Source of the DNA: Pelomonas sp965229315
GTDB taxonomy: Bacteria > Pseudomonadota > Gammaproteobacteria > Burkholderiales > Burkholderiaceae_C
Assembly: GCF_965229315.1 (NCBI RefSeq)
Contig: NZ_CBDDJA010000002.1
Coordinates: 2,356,001-2,420,000 of the forward strand
DNA: 64,000 nucleotides
Direction: 5' to 3'
The first letter of the stretch is position 1. Every line of letters starts with the position of its first letter. The translations under genes were made by a program, and so were the position numbers. Positions 30,782 through 40,112 of this stretch are shown one piece after another. The notes beneath the pieces were generated by a model. The model was not told the DNA's origin. It was given only the letters and a program-made list of their open reading frames with translations, and did no database searches.

Positions 30782-30985
30782 TTGAATCTCCTCGCTGTCT
30801 GGTGGCAATCGCGCGGGTGGCAGTTGGCGACCTCGCGGCCGGCCGTACCGGCGGGCGAAGCAAGTCTAGGAAGCGCGCGCGCTAATTGGCGCTAATTGCC
30901 AAGCCCTTCTGGCGGCGGCACCGGGATGGGCGATGTCGCATCGAGCCGTCGCCGCGAACCCGTTGGCCGGGCCCGGCCGAGCGCC

Positions 30986-31603
30986 TCAGCTGTCCAAGCG
31001 TGCCATCCACTCGGCCGCGGCACGGTCTTCGTCACGGGCCGACCCGGCGAGCGCCTCACGGATGCGCTGGCGCTCGGTCGCCGCGCGGTTCTGGCTCATC
31101 TTGAGCTTGAGCTCCCAGCGCGTCACGCGGATGCGAAAGCCGACGATGGCGCCCAGCAGCTTGCGCTGGTAGTCCTCGTCCAGGCCGCGCCACTGCTCGG
31201 CATACCCCGGCTCGAAGCGGCCGATCAGCCGCTTGAGCAGCGCGTCCTTGTCGGCGGGGTCGTCGATCAGCTCGATGTCGCCGCAGACATGCAAGGCGGC
31301 GTAGTTCCACGTCGGCACGTTCTGCACGCTGTCGTAGTGACTGGGGCTCACATAGGCGCCCGGGCCGCTGAAGATGGCGAGCAGCGACACCTGTTGCGAC
31401 AGCCAGCCCCAGTGCGGGTTGGCACGCGCCATGTGCCCTTCGAGGACCCAGCCGTCATCTCCGGTCACAGCCACCAGCGGCAGATGGCTGCCAAAGCTCT
31501 GCCCTTGCGCGTCCGGCCCCACCAGCAGCGCCAGCGGGTGTTCGGCCACGAGTCGCAGCGCGTGCTCGAAGTCGGTGGACTTGAAGTGCTTGGGCAGGTA
31601 CAC
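30986..31603 (-). CDS. PaiB-like FMN-binding protein
   Basis: A 205-residue protein of the PaiB/split-barrel flavin-binding family: YLPKHFKSTDF start, GSHLPLV, GHMARANPHW and VPTWNYAALHVCG. In Bacillus PaiB acts as a transcriptional modulator, but many proteobacterial members are uncharacterised flavoproteins. I chose the GTG at 31603 because it gives the family N-terminus and has GGAG five bases upstream. It is a single gene: about 200 bases on one side and 270 on the other are non-coding, with nothing recognisable. Confidence 0.85.
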   Translation of the reverse strand: MYLPKHFKSTDFEHALRLVAEHPLALLVGPDAQGQSFGSHLPLVAVTGDDGWVLEGHMARANPHWGWLSQQVSLLAIFSGPGAYVSPSHYDSVQNVPTWNYAALHVCGDIELIDDPADKDALLKRLIGRFEPGYAEQWRGLDEDYQRKLLGAIVGFRIRVTRWELKLKMSQNRAATERQRIREALAGSARDEDRAAAEWMARLDS

Positions 31604-31874
31604 GGCGGCTCCAAAGAGGGGCGAGAAAGCGGATGGAAACGGGGCGGCGTGGCGTGCGGACCGCCCCACAACGGGGCATCCGCCAGACGGCTCGGGCGCC
31701 ATCGTTGCGGCATTCGGATTTTGCGTGACAGCTTTGGCCTGATGTCACGGGTTGACGCTGAACAGGCCTCAGAAACCAGGGCATGCTGCCCCGCCATGCG
31801 CACGCGCACCACGCACCACGCGCCGGCACGGCAATTGCAGTTCCCCCCGCTTTTGCCTGCAGTTGAAACCGTTC

Positions 31875-34505
31875 ATGGAGAACCCCACCGCGATGAACAA
31901 GGTCTGGCACAAGGGCCTGCCCTTCAGCCCCGAAGTGGCACCCTACCTGAGGCGCATGGCGCTGGTGGACGAGCACCGCGAGGCGCTGCTGCGCCTGCAG
32001 GGCGTCTGGGACAGCCTGGCGCTGCTGGGCCAGATGAGCGGCACGGCGACCGACATCGCGCAGACGCGCTCCGCCTTCCAGGACCTGACGACGACGCTGC
32101 TGGACAGCCTCGCGCGGCGACTGCGCAAGCACGCGCTGCAGCGCATGGAGGGACGCGCCCGCGTGGCCATCGACATCCTCGTGCGCAACCTCTTCGAGCG
32201 CACGGCGGACGTGGGTTTCCTCGCCTGCGATGGCCCGCTGTGTGCCCACGCGGCGCTCGACCCCTCGGACCCGGCCCATGCCGACAGCCGCGCCGCGCTG
32301 CAGGCGCGCTTCCGGGCCTACACCGCCAAGTACTCGGTCTATGACGACATCGTCGTGCTGTCACCGCGCGGCGAGGTGCTGGCGCGCCAGGATGACAGCA
32401 TCGGGCTGGCGCGCTGCGACGAGGCCTGGGTCGCCGAGGCGCTCGCGTCGGACGCGCCTTACGTCGAGCGCTACGGCAACACGGCACTGCTGGGCGGCCG
32501 CCCCGGCCTGATCTACGCCCGTGCCCTGAAGGCGCCGGCCGGCGTGAACGAGGTGATCGGCCTGCTGTGCCTGTCCTTTCGCCTGGAGGACGAGATGTCG
32601 GCCGTGTTCCGTCAACTGCTGGCCGGACAGGACGAGCACGCCGTCATCTGCCTGCTGGACCCGCAGCGCCGTGTGCTGCAAAGCTCCGACGCCTGGCAGA
32701 TCCCGCCCGGCGCGCGCTTGCGGCTCGACGGCGAGCGCGTGCTGTTCGCCGGGCGCGACTACCTGTGCGCCGCCGCCAGCGCCAGCGGCTACGAGGGCTA
32801 CATGGGCCCGCCGGGCTGGACCGCCTGCGTGCTGACGCCACTGGAATGGGCCTTCGAGGCCGACGATGAGCAAGGCCTGGGCGACGAGCTGGTGCGGCTC
32901 GCCGAGGCGGTCGACACGAGCCGGCTTTTTGACGCCGAACTGCAAAGCATCCCGCTGGAGGCACGCCGCATCCAGCGCAACCTGTCGCGCACGCTGTGGA
33001 ACGGCAAGCTGCGCAGCCACGCGCAGGCCGACGCGAACCCCGGTGGCAGCGGCTTCGCCACCACGCTGCTCAACGAGGTGCAGCGCACCGGCGCGCAACT
33101 GCGCCAGGTGTTCGAGCAGGCCATCACCAAGCTGCAGCACTCGGCGCTGAGCGCGGTGTTCGATGGCGCCCTCTTCCAGGCGCGGCTGGCCATCGACATC
33201 ATGGACCGCAACCTCTACGAGCGCGCCAACGACTGCCGCTGGTGGGCGCTGGACGTGCGCCTGCAACGGGCACTCGCCGCCCAGCTGGGCGGGCCCGGCA
33301 CGCCACAGGCCGCCGCCGCGGCCGCCGAGGCCTCGCAGGTGCTGCAGCACATCAACGGGCTGTACACGGTCTATTCGCTGCTGCTGGTGTTCGACCTGCA
33401 GGGCCGCGTCGTCGCCGTGTCGGACCCGGCCCAGGCGCACCACGTCGGCCAGCACATCAGCGCACCCTGGGTGGCCTCGTCCTTGAACCTGCGCGACCCC
33501 GAGCGCCACGTGGTGTCGCGCCACGAGGCCTCGCCGCTGTACGACACGCCGGGCGCCGTGGGCGGCCACGCCGACCGGCCCACCTACGTCTACGCCACCT
33601 CGCTGCAGCATGCCGGCCAGGCCGTGGGCGGCATCGCCATCGTGTTCGACGGCGAGCCGCAGTTCGCGGCCATGCTGCGCGACTCGCTGCCGCCCGCCAG
33701 CGGCGACGCGGCGATGCAGCCCGCCGGCCTGTTCGTCACGCGCGACGGCCGCGTCGTCGCCAGCTCCGACGCTCGCTGGCCTGCCGGCTCGACCGCACCG
33801 CTGCCGGCCGGCATCGCCGCGTCGCTGGCGGCCGGCGACACGCTGCGCACCGAGCTGGACATCGACGGCAGGGTCTACGCGGCCGGCATCGCCATGTCAC
33901 AGGGCTACCGCGAGTACCGGCAGGGCCAGGCCGCGTCCGGCGAGGACGTGGCCGCCGTGCTGCTGCAGCCGCTGGGCCCGCGCATGCCGACGCAGGCGGG
34001 GTCGGCCGACACCGGCTTTGCGCCGCCGCCTGCACAGGCGCACGACGAGCGCCTGGACATTGCCGCATTCAGCGTGGCCGGCGAATGGCTGGGCCTGCCT
34101 GCGGCCCTGCTGGTCGAGGCACTGGAGCAGCCGCGCCTGACCGCGCTGCCCAACGCACCCCGTGCGCTCGTGGGCATGCTGCAGCACGAGGGCCGCATGC
34201 TGCCGGTGCTGGACCTGAGCCTGGCCTTGTACGGCCATGCGGGCGACACCCAGGAGGCGCCCATCGTCATCTGCCGCAACGAACGCGGCCAGGGCCTGGC
34301 ACTGCGCGTGCAGGAACTGGGCCCCGTGTTCAGCATCGCCGCCAGCCAGGCCCTGCCCAGCCCGGGCGGGCGCGTGCGCCTCGTGCGCGGCGCGCCAGCG
34401 GCGTCCCACCGCATGCTGACGCTGCTGGCGGCCGACGACCTGTGGGCCCACATCGGCGGGGGTGAATCGCTGCGCGACCCTGCCGTCGCGCTGCCTGCGC
34501 CCTGA
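31875..34505 (+). CDS. Soluble protein with duplicated sensor modules and a C-terminal CheW domain
   Basis: An 876-residue protein built as two related halves plus a CheW tail. Each half has a helical segment (ARVAIDILVRNLFER at 95-109; ARLAIDIMDRNLYER at 436-450). A PDC/Cache-like ligand-binding region follows (YSVYDDIVVLSPRGEVLA at 153-170; YTVYSLLLVFDLQGRVVAV at 497-515). Residues about 725-865 match CheW, which docks CheA and chemoreceptors. There is no membrane helix or methyl-accepting region, so it may be a cytoplasmic adaptor. No other chemotaxis genes are nearby. The start is uncertain; ATG 31893 is an alternative, and neither has a strong ribosome site. Confidence 0.8.
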   Translation: MENPTAMNKVWHKGLPFSPEVAPYLRRMALVDEHREALLRLQGVWDSLALLGQMSGTATDIAQTRSAFQDLTTTLLDSLARRLRKHALQRMEGRARVAIDILVRNLFERTADVGFLACDGPLCAHAALDPSDPAHADSRAALQARFRAYTAKYSVYDDIVVLSPRGEVLARQDDSIGLARCDEAWVAEALASDAPYVERYGNTALLGGRPGLIYARALKAPAGVNEVIGLLCLSFRLEDEMSAVFRQLLAGQDEHAVICLLDPQRRVLQSSDAWQIPPGARLRLDGERVLFAGRDYLCAAASASGYEGYMGPPGWTACVLTPLEWAFEADDEQGLGDELVRLAEAVDTSRLFDAELQSIPLEARRIQRNLSRTLWNGKLRSHAQADANPGGSGFATTLLNEVQRTGAQLRQVFEQAITKLQHSALSAVFDGALFQARLAIDIMDRNLYERANDCRWWALDVRLQRALAAQLGGPGTPQAAAAAAEASQVLQHINGLYTVYSLLLVFDLQGRVVAVSDPAQAHHVGQHISAPWVASSLNLRDPERHVVSRHEASPLYDTPGAVGGHADRPTYVYATSLQHAGQAVGGIAIVFDGEPQFAAMLRDSLPPASGDAAMQPAGLFVTRDGRVVASSDARWPAGSTAPLPAGIAASLAAGDTLRTELDIDGRVYAAGIAMSQGYREYRQGQAASGEDVAAVLLQPLGPRMPTQAGSADTGFAPPPAQAHDERLDIAAFSVAGEWLGLPAALLVEALEQPRLTALPNAPRALVGMLQHEGRMLPVLDLSLALYGHAGDTQEAPIVICRNERGQGLALRVQELGPVFSIAASQALPSPGGRVRLVRGAPAASHRMLTLLAADDLWAHIGGGESLRDPAVALPAP

Positions 34506-34595
34506 CCTGTCCCGACCCGTCGTTCGGACTCCTATCATCACGGCCATGTGCCGCCTGAAACCCCTTGCCGCGGCCACCTGTCACCAGGCGGCCCC

Positions 34596-35390
34596 ATGAC
34601 CGAAGCGTCGACCGACGTGCAGACCGAAGCCCTGCTTCGCACCCGCCCCGTGGGTGCGCCGGCGGACGAAGAGGTGGCGGTGGAGTTGCCCGTCGCGCTG
34701 ACGGTCAATGGCATCTCGCAAGCCGTCATGCTGGCCACGCCAGCCGACCTGGAGGACTTCGCGCTGGGCTTCGCGCTGGCCGAGGGCTGGATCAGCCACC
34801 CCGGCGAGCTGCTGGACATCGACACCGAGGCGCGTGCCAACGGCATGGAGCTCGCGCTGACCGTCACGGCCGCGCGCGAGCAGGGGCTGAAGCTGCGCCG
34901 CCGCCAGCTGGCCGGCCGCACCGGCTGCGGCCTGTGCGGGCTGGAGAGCCTGGCCGACTTCGCCTCGCTGCAGCCTCGGCACGTGCAGGCGGGCGAGGTG
35001 ACGCGCGACGCGCTGGCGCGGGCAATGGCGGCGCTGGCGCGCGCCCAGGTGCTGAACGCCCGCTGCGGCGGCCTGCACGGCGCCGGCTGGTGCGACGCGG
35101 ACGGCACGCTGCGCCTGGCCAGGGAAGACATCGGCCGGCACAACGCGCTGGACAAGCTGATCGGGGCGCGGGCGCGCGGCGGCGTCGAGGCCCAGGTCGG
35201 CACACAAGGCGGCTTTGTCGTCATGTCCAGCCGCGCCAGCCACGAGCTGGTGCACAAGACGGCGATGGCCGGCGTCGGCCTGCTGGCCTGCGTGTCTGCG
35301 CCGAGCAGCCTCGCCATCCAGACCGCGCAGTCGGTCGGGCTGCAGCTCTGGGCCTTCGTCCGCGAGAACCGCGCCACGCGTTACGCGTGA
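34596..35390 (+). CDS. fdhD: Formate dehydrogenase accessory sulfurtransferase FdhD
   Basis: A 264-residue FdhD. This protein moves sulfur from IscS to the molybdenum cofactor of formate dehydrogenases. The catalytic cysteine motif CGLCG is present at about residues 109-113, along with ARCGGLHGAG, REDIGRHNALDK and VMSSRASHELVHK. No formate dehydrogenase gene lies in the window, so its client is elsewhere. The ATG at 34596 is preferred over an upstream GTG that lacks conserved sequence. Downstream (35391-35528) is non-coding, with nothing recognisable. Confidence 0.93.
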   Translation: MTEASTDVQTEALLRTRPVGAPADEEVAVELPVALTVNGISQAVMLATPADLEDFALGFALAEGWISHPGELLDIDTEARANGMELALTVTAAREQGLKLRRRQLAGRTGCGLCGLESLADFASLQPRHVQAGEVTRDALARAMAALARAQVLNARCGGLHGAGWCDADGTLRLAREDIGRHNALDKLIGARARGGVEAQVGTQGGFVVMSSRASHELVHKTAMAGVGLLACVSAPSSLAIQTAQSVGLQLWAFVRENRATRYA

Positions 35391-35528
35391 CGGCCGCTCA
35401 GGCCTGAATCCCCGCAGCCCGCGCGCCGGCGCCGTGCCGACCTGCTGCGTGAACACGCGCGACATGGCTCGGGCCGGCAAAGCCGCACGGCGTGGCGATC
35501 TCGGCCCGCGGCGAGGGCTGCGGCCGCT

Positions 35529-37166
35529 TCAGCCATGCGGCTGGTGCGCGGCCGGCGGCGTGGCGGGCCGGCCGTGCTTCAGGTCCAGCGCGAGGAAGTG
35601 ATGCACCGCCGGCCGGTCCGGGCCGATGTGAAAGCGCAGCGCCTCGGCCTGCAGGTCGGCGTCGGCCCTGGACACGCGCTGGTGCTGGCGCAGGTGCTCG
35701 GCCCAGGACTCGACGAGGAACCACTCGATGACGCGCTCGGGCTCGCCGGTGTGCTCGGCCACGCCCCAGGCATAGGCGCCGTCACGGCGCCGTTCCTGCT
35801 CGACGTGGCGCATCGCGTTCAGGAAGCCCGGCAGGTCGTGCTTGCGGATGCGGTACTCGATCTGCACGACGACCGGGCCGCGGTCATGCGCGACGGGCTC
35901 GGTCAGCAGGGGCTCGGGCCAGTGGTTGGCGGCCTGCAGGTCGGCCTCGCCGGTGGGCAGCTTGACGCGGTGGAACAGCAGCGAGATGACAACCAGCCCG
36001 GCCGCGCCGACCAAGAGCGTCACCGGGATGCCCACCTGCTGCGCGACCAGCCCCCAGGCCAGGCTGCCGCCGGCCATCGCGCCGTTGAACACCATCAGGT
36101 AGATCGCCAGGCCGCGGCCGCGCACCCAGTTGGGCAGCACCGCCTGCGCGACGCCGTTGAGCGTGGTCAGCGCAATGATCCAGCCCAGGCCCAGCACCAG
36201 CATCAGCGCGACGGCCAGCACTTGAGGCGGCGCGGCCGACAGCGCCGCCATCACGACGGCGCTGAGCACCGAGGACAGCAGCACGAGGCCGTCTGCGCTG
36301 AGTCTGGCGCGCAGCCTGGGCAGCAGCAGCGCGCCGAGGATGGCGCCTGCGCCGACGGCGCCCAGCATCACGCCGTAGAAGCCCGCCGTGCCGCCCAGCA
36401 TGCGCCGCGACACCAGCGGCAGCAGCGCCCACACCGAGCTGGCGAACAGGAAGAACACCGCCGCGCGCAGCAGCACGACGTGCAGTTCGCGGCTGGCGCG
36501 CGCATAGCGCAGCCCCGCCCGGAAGGCGCCGAAGAACTGCTCCGACAGGCCGGTGTCGACCGCGGGCGGCCGCTGCCACCACAGCAGCGCGGCGATGACG
36601 AACCCATAGCTGAGCACGTCCGCGCCATAGGCCGCCGCCGCGCCGAAGCTGGCCAGCAGCAGGCCGCCAGCCGCGGGGCCCAGCGCGCGGGCGATGTTGA
36701 TGCCCAGCGAGTTCAGCGCCACCGCGTTCTTGAGGTCGTGCCGCGGCACCAGCTCGGGCACGATGGACTGCCAGGTCGGCCCCATCAGCGCGGCACCGAT
36801 GCCGCCGACGAAGGTCAGCGCGACCAGCGATTCGACCGTCAACGTGTTCGTCCGGGCCAGCAGCAGCAGCCCGCCGCTGACGGCCGCCAGCAGCAGCTGG
36901 ATGGCGATCAGGAAGCGGCGCCGGTCGAGGATGTCCGACAGCACGCCGGCGGGAATGGCCAACAGGAAGATGGGCAGCGTGGCGGCGGTCTGGATGAGCG
37001 CCACGGCGGCGGGGCTGGCCGACAGCTCCGTGACCATCCACGAGCTGGCCACGTCGCGCATGAAGCTGCCGACATTGCCCAGCACGGTGGCCGCCCACAG
37101 CACGGCGAACACCGGCTGGCGCAGCGGCGCGAAGCTGCCGGCGGCGGGCTTGGATTCAGCTGACAT
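35529..37166 (-). CDS. MFS exporter with C-terminal monooxygenase-like domain
   Basis: A 545-residue protein: an MFS_3 (EntS-like) transporter over about residues 10-410 (FAVLWAATVLGNVGSFMRDVASSW, LNSLGINIARALGPAAGG). A soluble ferredoxin-like domain of about 100 residues follows (VVVQIEYRIRKHDLPGFLNAMRHVEQERRRDGAY). This tail resembles antibiotic-biosynthesis-monooxygenase domains and recurs in this transporter group. The substrate is unknown; export of a small toxic organic is the usual guess. The start at 37166 has GGGAGG upstream and overlaps the shortened DoxX-like gene by 11 bases. Confidence 0.88.
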   Translation of the reverse strand: MSAESKPAAGSFAPLRQPVFAVLWAATVLGNVGSFMRDVASSWMVTELSASPAAVALIQTAATLPIFLLAIPAGVLSDILDRRRFLIAIQLLLAAVSGGLLLLARTNTLTVESLVALTFVGGIGAALMGPTWQSIVPELVPRHDLKNAVALNSLGINIARALGPAAGGLLLASFGAAAAYGADVLSYGFVIAALLWWQRPPAVDTGLSEQFFGAFRAGLRYARASRELHVVLLRAAVFFLFASSVWALLPLVSRRMLGGTAGFYGVMLGAVGAGAILGALLLPRLRARLSADGLVLLSSVLSAVVMAALSAAPPQVLAVALMLVLGLGWIIALTTLNGVAQAVLPNWVRGRGLAIYLMVFNGAMAGGSLAWGLVAQQVGIPVTLLVGAAGLVVISLLFHRVKLPTGEADLQAANHWPEPLLTEPVAHDRGPVVVQIEYRIRKHDLPGFLNAMRHVEQERRRDGAYAWGVAEHTGEPERVIEWFLVESWAEHLRQHQRVSRADADLQAEALRFHIGPDRPAVHHFLALDLKHGRPATPPAAHQPHG

Positions 37167-37410
37167 GCGTGCCTCCCAGGGGGTGCCAGTCGAGCAGCAG
37201 GATTGCACCTGCCACGCCCACGTTTTCGACCCAGGCGTTGGCGACCTTCACCCGCGCTGGCTTGCGCAGTGTGCAGAAGCGGTCGGCCCGTGGGCCGGGG
37301 AAGTCGCGCCGCTTGTCGAACGCGCCCTGCAGATAGGCCGCGCACAGGCACGGCAGCCCCAGCCGGTGCGCCCACGGAGACACGAAGGCCTCCCTCAGGA
37401 CCGCTGGCAT
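37156..37410 (-). CDS. Short DoxX-like membrane protein (probably truncated)
   Basis: An 84-residue protein whose first 45 residues resemble the DoxX family (LCAAYLQGAFDKRRDFPG). The usual run of four membrane helices over about 130 residues is not completed. The sequence becomes polar (RFCTLRKPARVKVANA), has one hydrophobic stretch (VGVAGAILLLDW), then stops. It may be a decayed DoxX gene kept open by its overlaps: ATG on the amidohydrolase stop, and stop inside the MFS start. It could also be a real short protein. Confidence 0.5.
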   Translation of the reverse strand: MPAVLREAFVSPWAHRLGLPCLCAAYLQGAFDKRRDFPGPRADRFCTLRKPARVKVANAWVENVGVAGAILLLDWHPLGGTHVS

Positions 37411-39305
37411 CAGACGGCCCAGCAGGCGCAGCCCAGCGCGCCCCAGAAGCTCTTCAGGTCGGCGATGGGCAGTTGGCTGCTCCAGGCCGTGGCGTGCTGG
37501 TGGCCGTGCACGTTGCAGTCATTGGCGCAGGCGCAGGCCGCCGCGGCATGGCGCAGGGCGGCCTGCAGCGGCGCCCCTTGTTCGCTCCAATGGCCGTAGC
37601 CGCCGAAGCGGCGCACCGGCGACCAGTCGGGCATGGCCGGCGGCGGCGCGCCTTCGTCGTACCGGGCGAAATCGCCCGCGCCATAGACCACCTTGCCGCC
37701 GACGAGGGTCAGCAGCGCCGTCGTGTCGGCGATGTCGCTCTCGGCGCAGGCGAAGAAGTCGCGGTCGGGCACGACCAGGTCGGCGAACTGGCCGGCCCCG
37801 ATGCGGCCCTTCTTGCCCACCTCGTTGCTGAACCAGGTGACGTTCTCGGTCCACATGCGCAGCGCCTGCTCGCGATCCACGCAGTTGCGCTGCGGGTAGA
37901 GCTGCAGGCCGCCGACGGTCCGGCCGGTGACGAGCCAGGCCAGCGACACCCAGGGGTTGTACGACGCCACGCGCGTGGCATCGGTGCCGGCCGAGACCCT
38001 GACGCCCTTGTCCAGCATGCGCTTGACCGGCGGCGTGGCCTCGGCGACGGCGGCGCCGTAGCGCTCGACGAAGTACTCGCCCTGGTAGGCCATGCGGTGC
38101 TGCACGGCGATGCCGCCACCGAGCGCGGCGATGCGGTCGATGCTCTGCTCGGAGATGGTCTCGCAATGGTCGAAGAACCAGTTCAGGCCGGCCAGCGGCA
38201 CCTCGTGGTTGACCTTCTCGAACACGTCCAGCGCGCGGCTGATGGTCTCGTCGTAGGTCGCGTGCATGCGCCAGGGCCAGCGGTTCTGCGCCAGGATGCG
38301 CACGACCTCTTCGAGGTCGTCTTCCATCTCGGCCGCCATGTCCGGGCGCGGCTGGCGGAAGTCCTCGAAGTCGGCGGCCGAGAACACCAGCATCTCGCCG
38401 GCGCCGTTGTGGCGGAAGTAGTCGCTGCCCTGCTTGTACTGCGAGGTCGCGGTCCAGTTCAGGAAGTCGGCCTTCTCCTGCTTAGGCTTCTGCGTGAACA
38501 GGTTGTAGGCCAGGCGCAGGGTCAGCTGGCCGGTATCGGCCAGCTCCTGGATGACGCGGTAGTCGTCCGGATAGTTCTGGAAGCCGCCGCCGGCATCAAT
38601 GGCGCCGGTCACGCCCAGCCGGTTCAGCTCGCGCATGAAGTGCCGCGTCGAGTTGAGCTGATAGTCATAGGGCAGCTTGGGGCCCTTGGCCAGCGTGGCG
38701 TAGAGGATGGATGCGTTCGGCTTGGCCAGCAGCAGCCCGGTGGGGTTGCCAGCGCCGTCGCGCACGATCTCGCCGCCGGGCGGCGCGGGCGTGTCCCGCG
38801 TGTAGCCCACGGCGCGCAGCGCAGCGCCGTTGAGCAACGCACGGTCGTACAGGTGCAGCAGGAAGACCGGCGTGTCGGGCGCCACGGCGTTCAGCTCGTC
38901 GATGGTCGGCAGACGCTTCTCGGCAAACTGGTGCTCGGTGAAGCCCCCCACCACGCGCACCCACTGCGGTGCGGGGGTGATGGCGACCTGGCGCTTGAGC
39001 ATGCCCATCGCGTCGGCCAGCGAGCACACGCCATCCCAGCGCAGTTCGAGGTTGAAGTTCAGCCCGCCGCGGATGATGTGCAGGTGGTTGTCGATCAGGC
39101 CGGGCAGCACGCGGCGACCGCGCAGGTCGATGCGTCGGGTGTCGGCCCCGGCCAGCGCCATCACCTCGGCATCGCCGCCGACCTTGAGGAACAGGCCGTT
39201 CTGGATGGCCACCGCCGTGGCGGTGGGATTGGCGCGGTCCAGCGTGGTGAAGCAGCCGTTGTGCAGGATCAGTTCAGGCGTCGTGCGGGGTGGGGTTTCA
39301 GTCAT
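37410..39305 (-). CDS. Amidohydrolase (YtcJ-like) with Cys/His-rich tail
   Basis: A 631-residue metal-dependent amidohydrolase of the YtcJ/amidohydrolase-3 group. LPGLIDNHLHIIRGG holds the metal-binding HLH. Further landmarks are RMHATYDE, DHCETIS and SAGTDATRV, and the C-terminal composite domain ends near VVYGAGDFARYD. The natural substrate is unknown. After about residue 585 there is an extra tail (ACACANDCNVHGHQH and GCACW) rich in Cys and His that could bind metal. It belongs to the pirin/isochorismatase cluster and overlaps the DoxX-like gene by ATGA-type coupling. Confidence 0.9.
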   Translation of the reverse strand: MTETPPRTTPELILHNGCFTTLDRANPTATAVAIQNGLFLKVGGDAEVMALAGADTRRIDLRGRRVLPGLIDNHLHIIRGGLNFNLELRWDGVCSLADAMGMLKRQVAITPAPQWVRVVGGFTEHQFAEKRLPTIDELNAVAPDTPVFLLHLYDRALLNGAALRAVGYTRDTPAPPGGEIVRDGAGNPTGLLLAKPNASILYATLAKGPKLPYDYQLNSTRHFMRELNRLGVTGAIDAGGGFQNYPDDYRVIQELADTGQLTLRLAYNLFTQKPKQEKADFLNWTATSQYKQGSDYFRHNGAGEMLVFSAADFEDFRQPRPDMAAEMEDDLEEVVRILAQNRWPWRMHATYDETISRALDVFEKVNHEVPLAGLNWFFDHCETISEQSIDRIAALGGGIAVQHRMAYQGEYFVERYGAAVAEATPPVKRMLDKGVRVSAGTDATRVASYNPWVSLAWLVTGRTVGGLQLYPQRNCVDREQALRMWTENVTWFSNEVGKKGRIGAGQFADLVVPDRDFFACAESDIADTTALLTLVGGKVVYGAGDFARYDEGAPPPAMPDWSPVRRFGGYGHWSEQGAPLQAALRHAAAACACANDCNVHGHQHATAWSSQLPIADLKSFWGALGCACWAV

Positions 39306-39342
39306 GACAGTCCTCCATCAACGGTGCGACGGAATGGCCTGC

Positions 39343-40020
39343 TCAACCCTCGTGGGCGCCGAACATGGCTTGGGCGTAGTTGATGCCGATGCCATAGCCG
39401 CCGCCGAACTTGCGGGCGATGCCGGTGGTCATGTCGTAGCTGTCGGTGCGCGCCCAGTCGCGCTGCAGTTCGAGCAGGTATTGCAGCGCGGTCATCGGCT
39501 GCGCGCCCGCCTGGATCATCCGCTCCATCGCGCGGTTGTGCGCCTCGGTCGAGATGTCGCCGCAGGCATCGGCGACCACATAGACCTCGAAGCCCTGGTC
39601 CAGCGCGGACAGCGCCGGGCCGACGATGCAGACGCTGGTCCACAGGCCGGCGAGCACAATGCGCTTCTTGCCGATCTCGTTGATGCGCCGGATGACGGCG
39701 GCGTCTTCCCAGGTGTTCATCGACGTGCGGTCCAGCAGCGCCTGACCCGGGAACGGCGCAGTCACCTCCTCGAACATCGGGCCGGAGAAGCTCTTCTCGG
39801 CCACGGTCGTCAGGAGGGTCGACGCACCGAAGCCTGCCGCGGCGGCGGCCACCAGGCCCGCGTTGGAGCGCAGCTGTACCGGATCGATGGAGTGCGTGGC
39901 GAAGGCCATCTGCGACTGGAAGTCGATCATGACCAGCGTGTGGTCGTGTGGGGTCAGCAGCTTGGCGCCAGGGGTGGCCGTGGCGGTCGGGGTTGCAGTC
40001 GGGGTGGCGGTGTGGGACAT
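39343..40020 (-). CDS. Isochorismatase-family cysteine hydrolase (YcaC-like)
   Basis: A 225-residue isochorismatase-fold hydrolase. The catalytic triad is visible as Asp in LVMIDFQSQMAF, Lys in TVAEKSF and Cys in WTSVCIVGPA. The closest named relatives are YcaC-type hydrolases of unknown substrate. The N-terminus (residues 4-17) is a Thr-Ala-Pro repeat that precedes the fold and is absent from most relatives. The start at 40020 has an AGGAAA site. It sits between the pirin and amidohydrolase genes in one orientation. Confidence 0.9.
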   Translation of the reverse strand: MSHTATPTATPTATATPGAKLLTPHDHTLVMIDFQSQMAFATHSIDPVQLRSNAGLVAAAAAGFGASTLLTTVAEKSFSGPMFEEVTAPFPGQALLDRTSMNTWEDAAVIRRINEIGKKRIVLAGLWTSVCIVGPALSALDQGFEVYVVADACGDISTEAHNRAMERMIQAGAQPMTALQYLLELQRDWARTDSYDMTTGIARKFGGGYGIGINYAQAMFGAHEG

Positions 40021-40112
40021 GGTGGTTTCCTGTTCGGTGGGTGAGGTCTGGCCGCGGCGGCGCACCTGAGGTGAGCCGCCGGGCGCGGGATAGACGCTTT
40101 GCGTGGCGCTAG

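Noticed and set aside
39958..40012. Short G/C-rich repeats as a CRISPR or tandem-repeat array
   Set aside because: The units are degenerate, contiguous without spacers, and in frame with a coding region.
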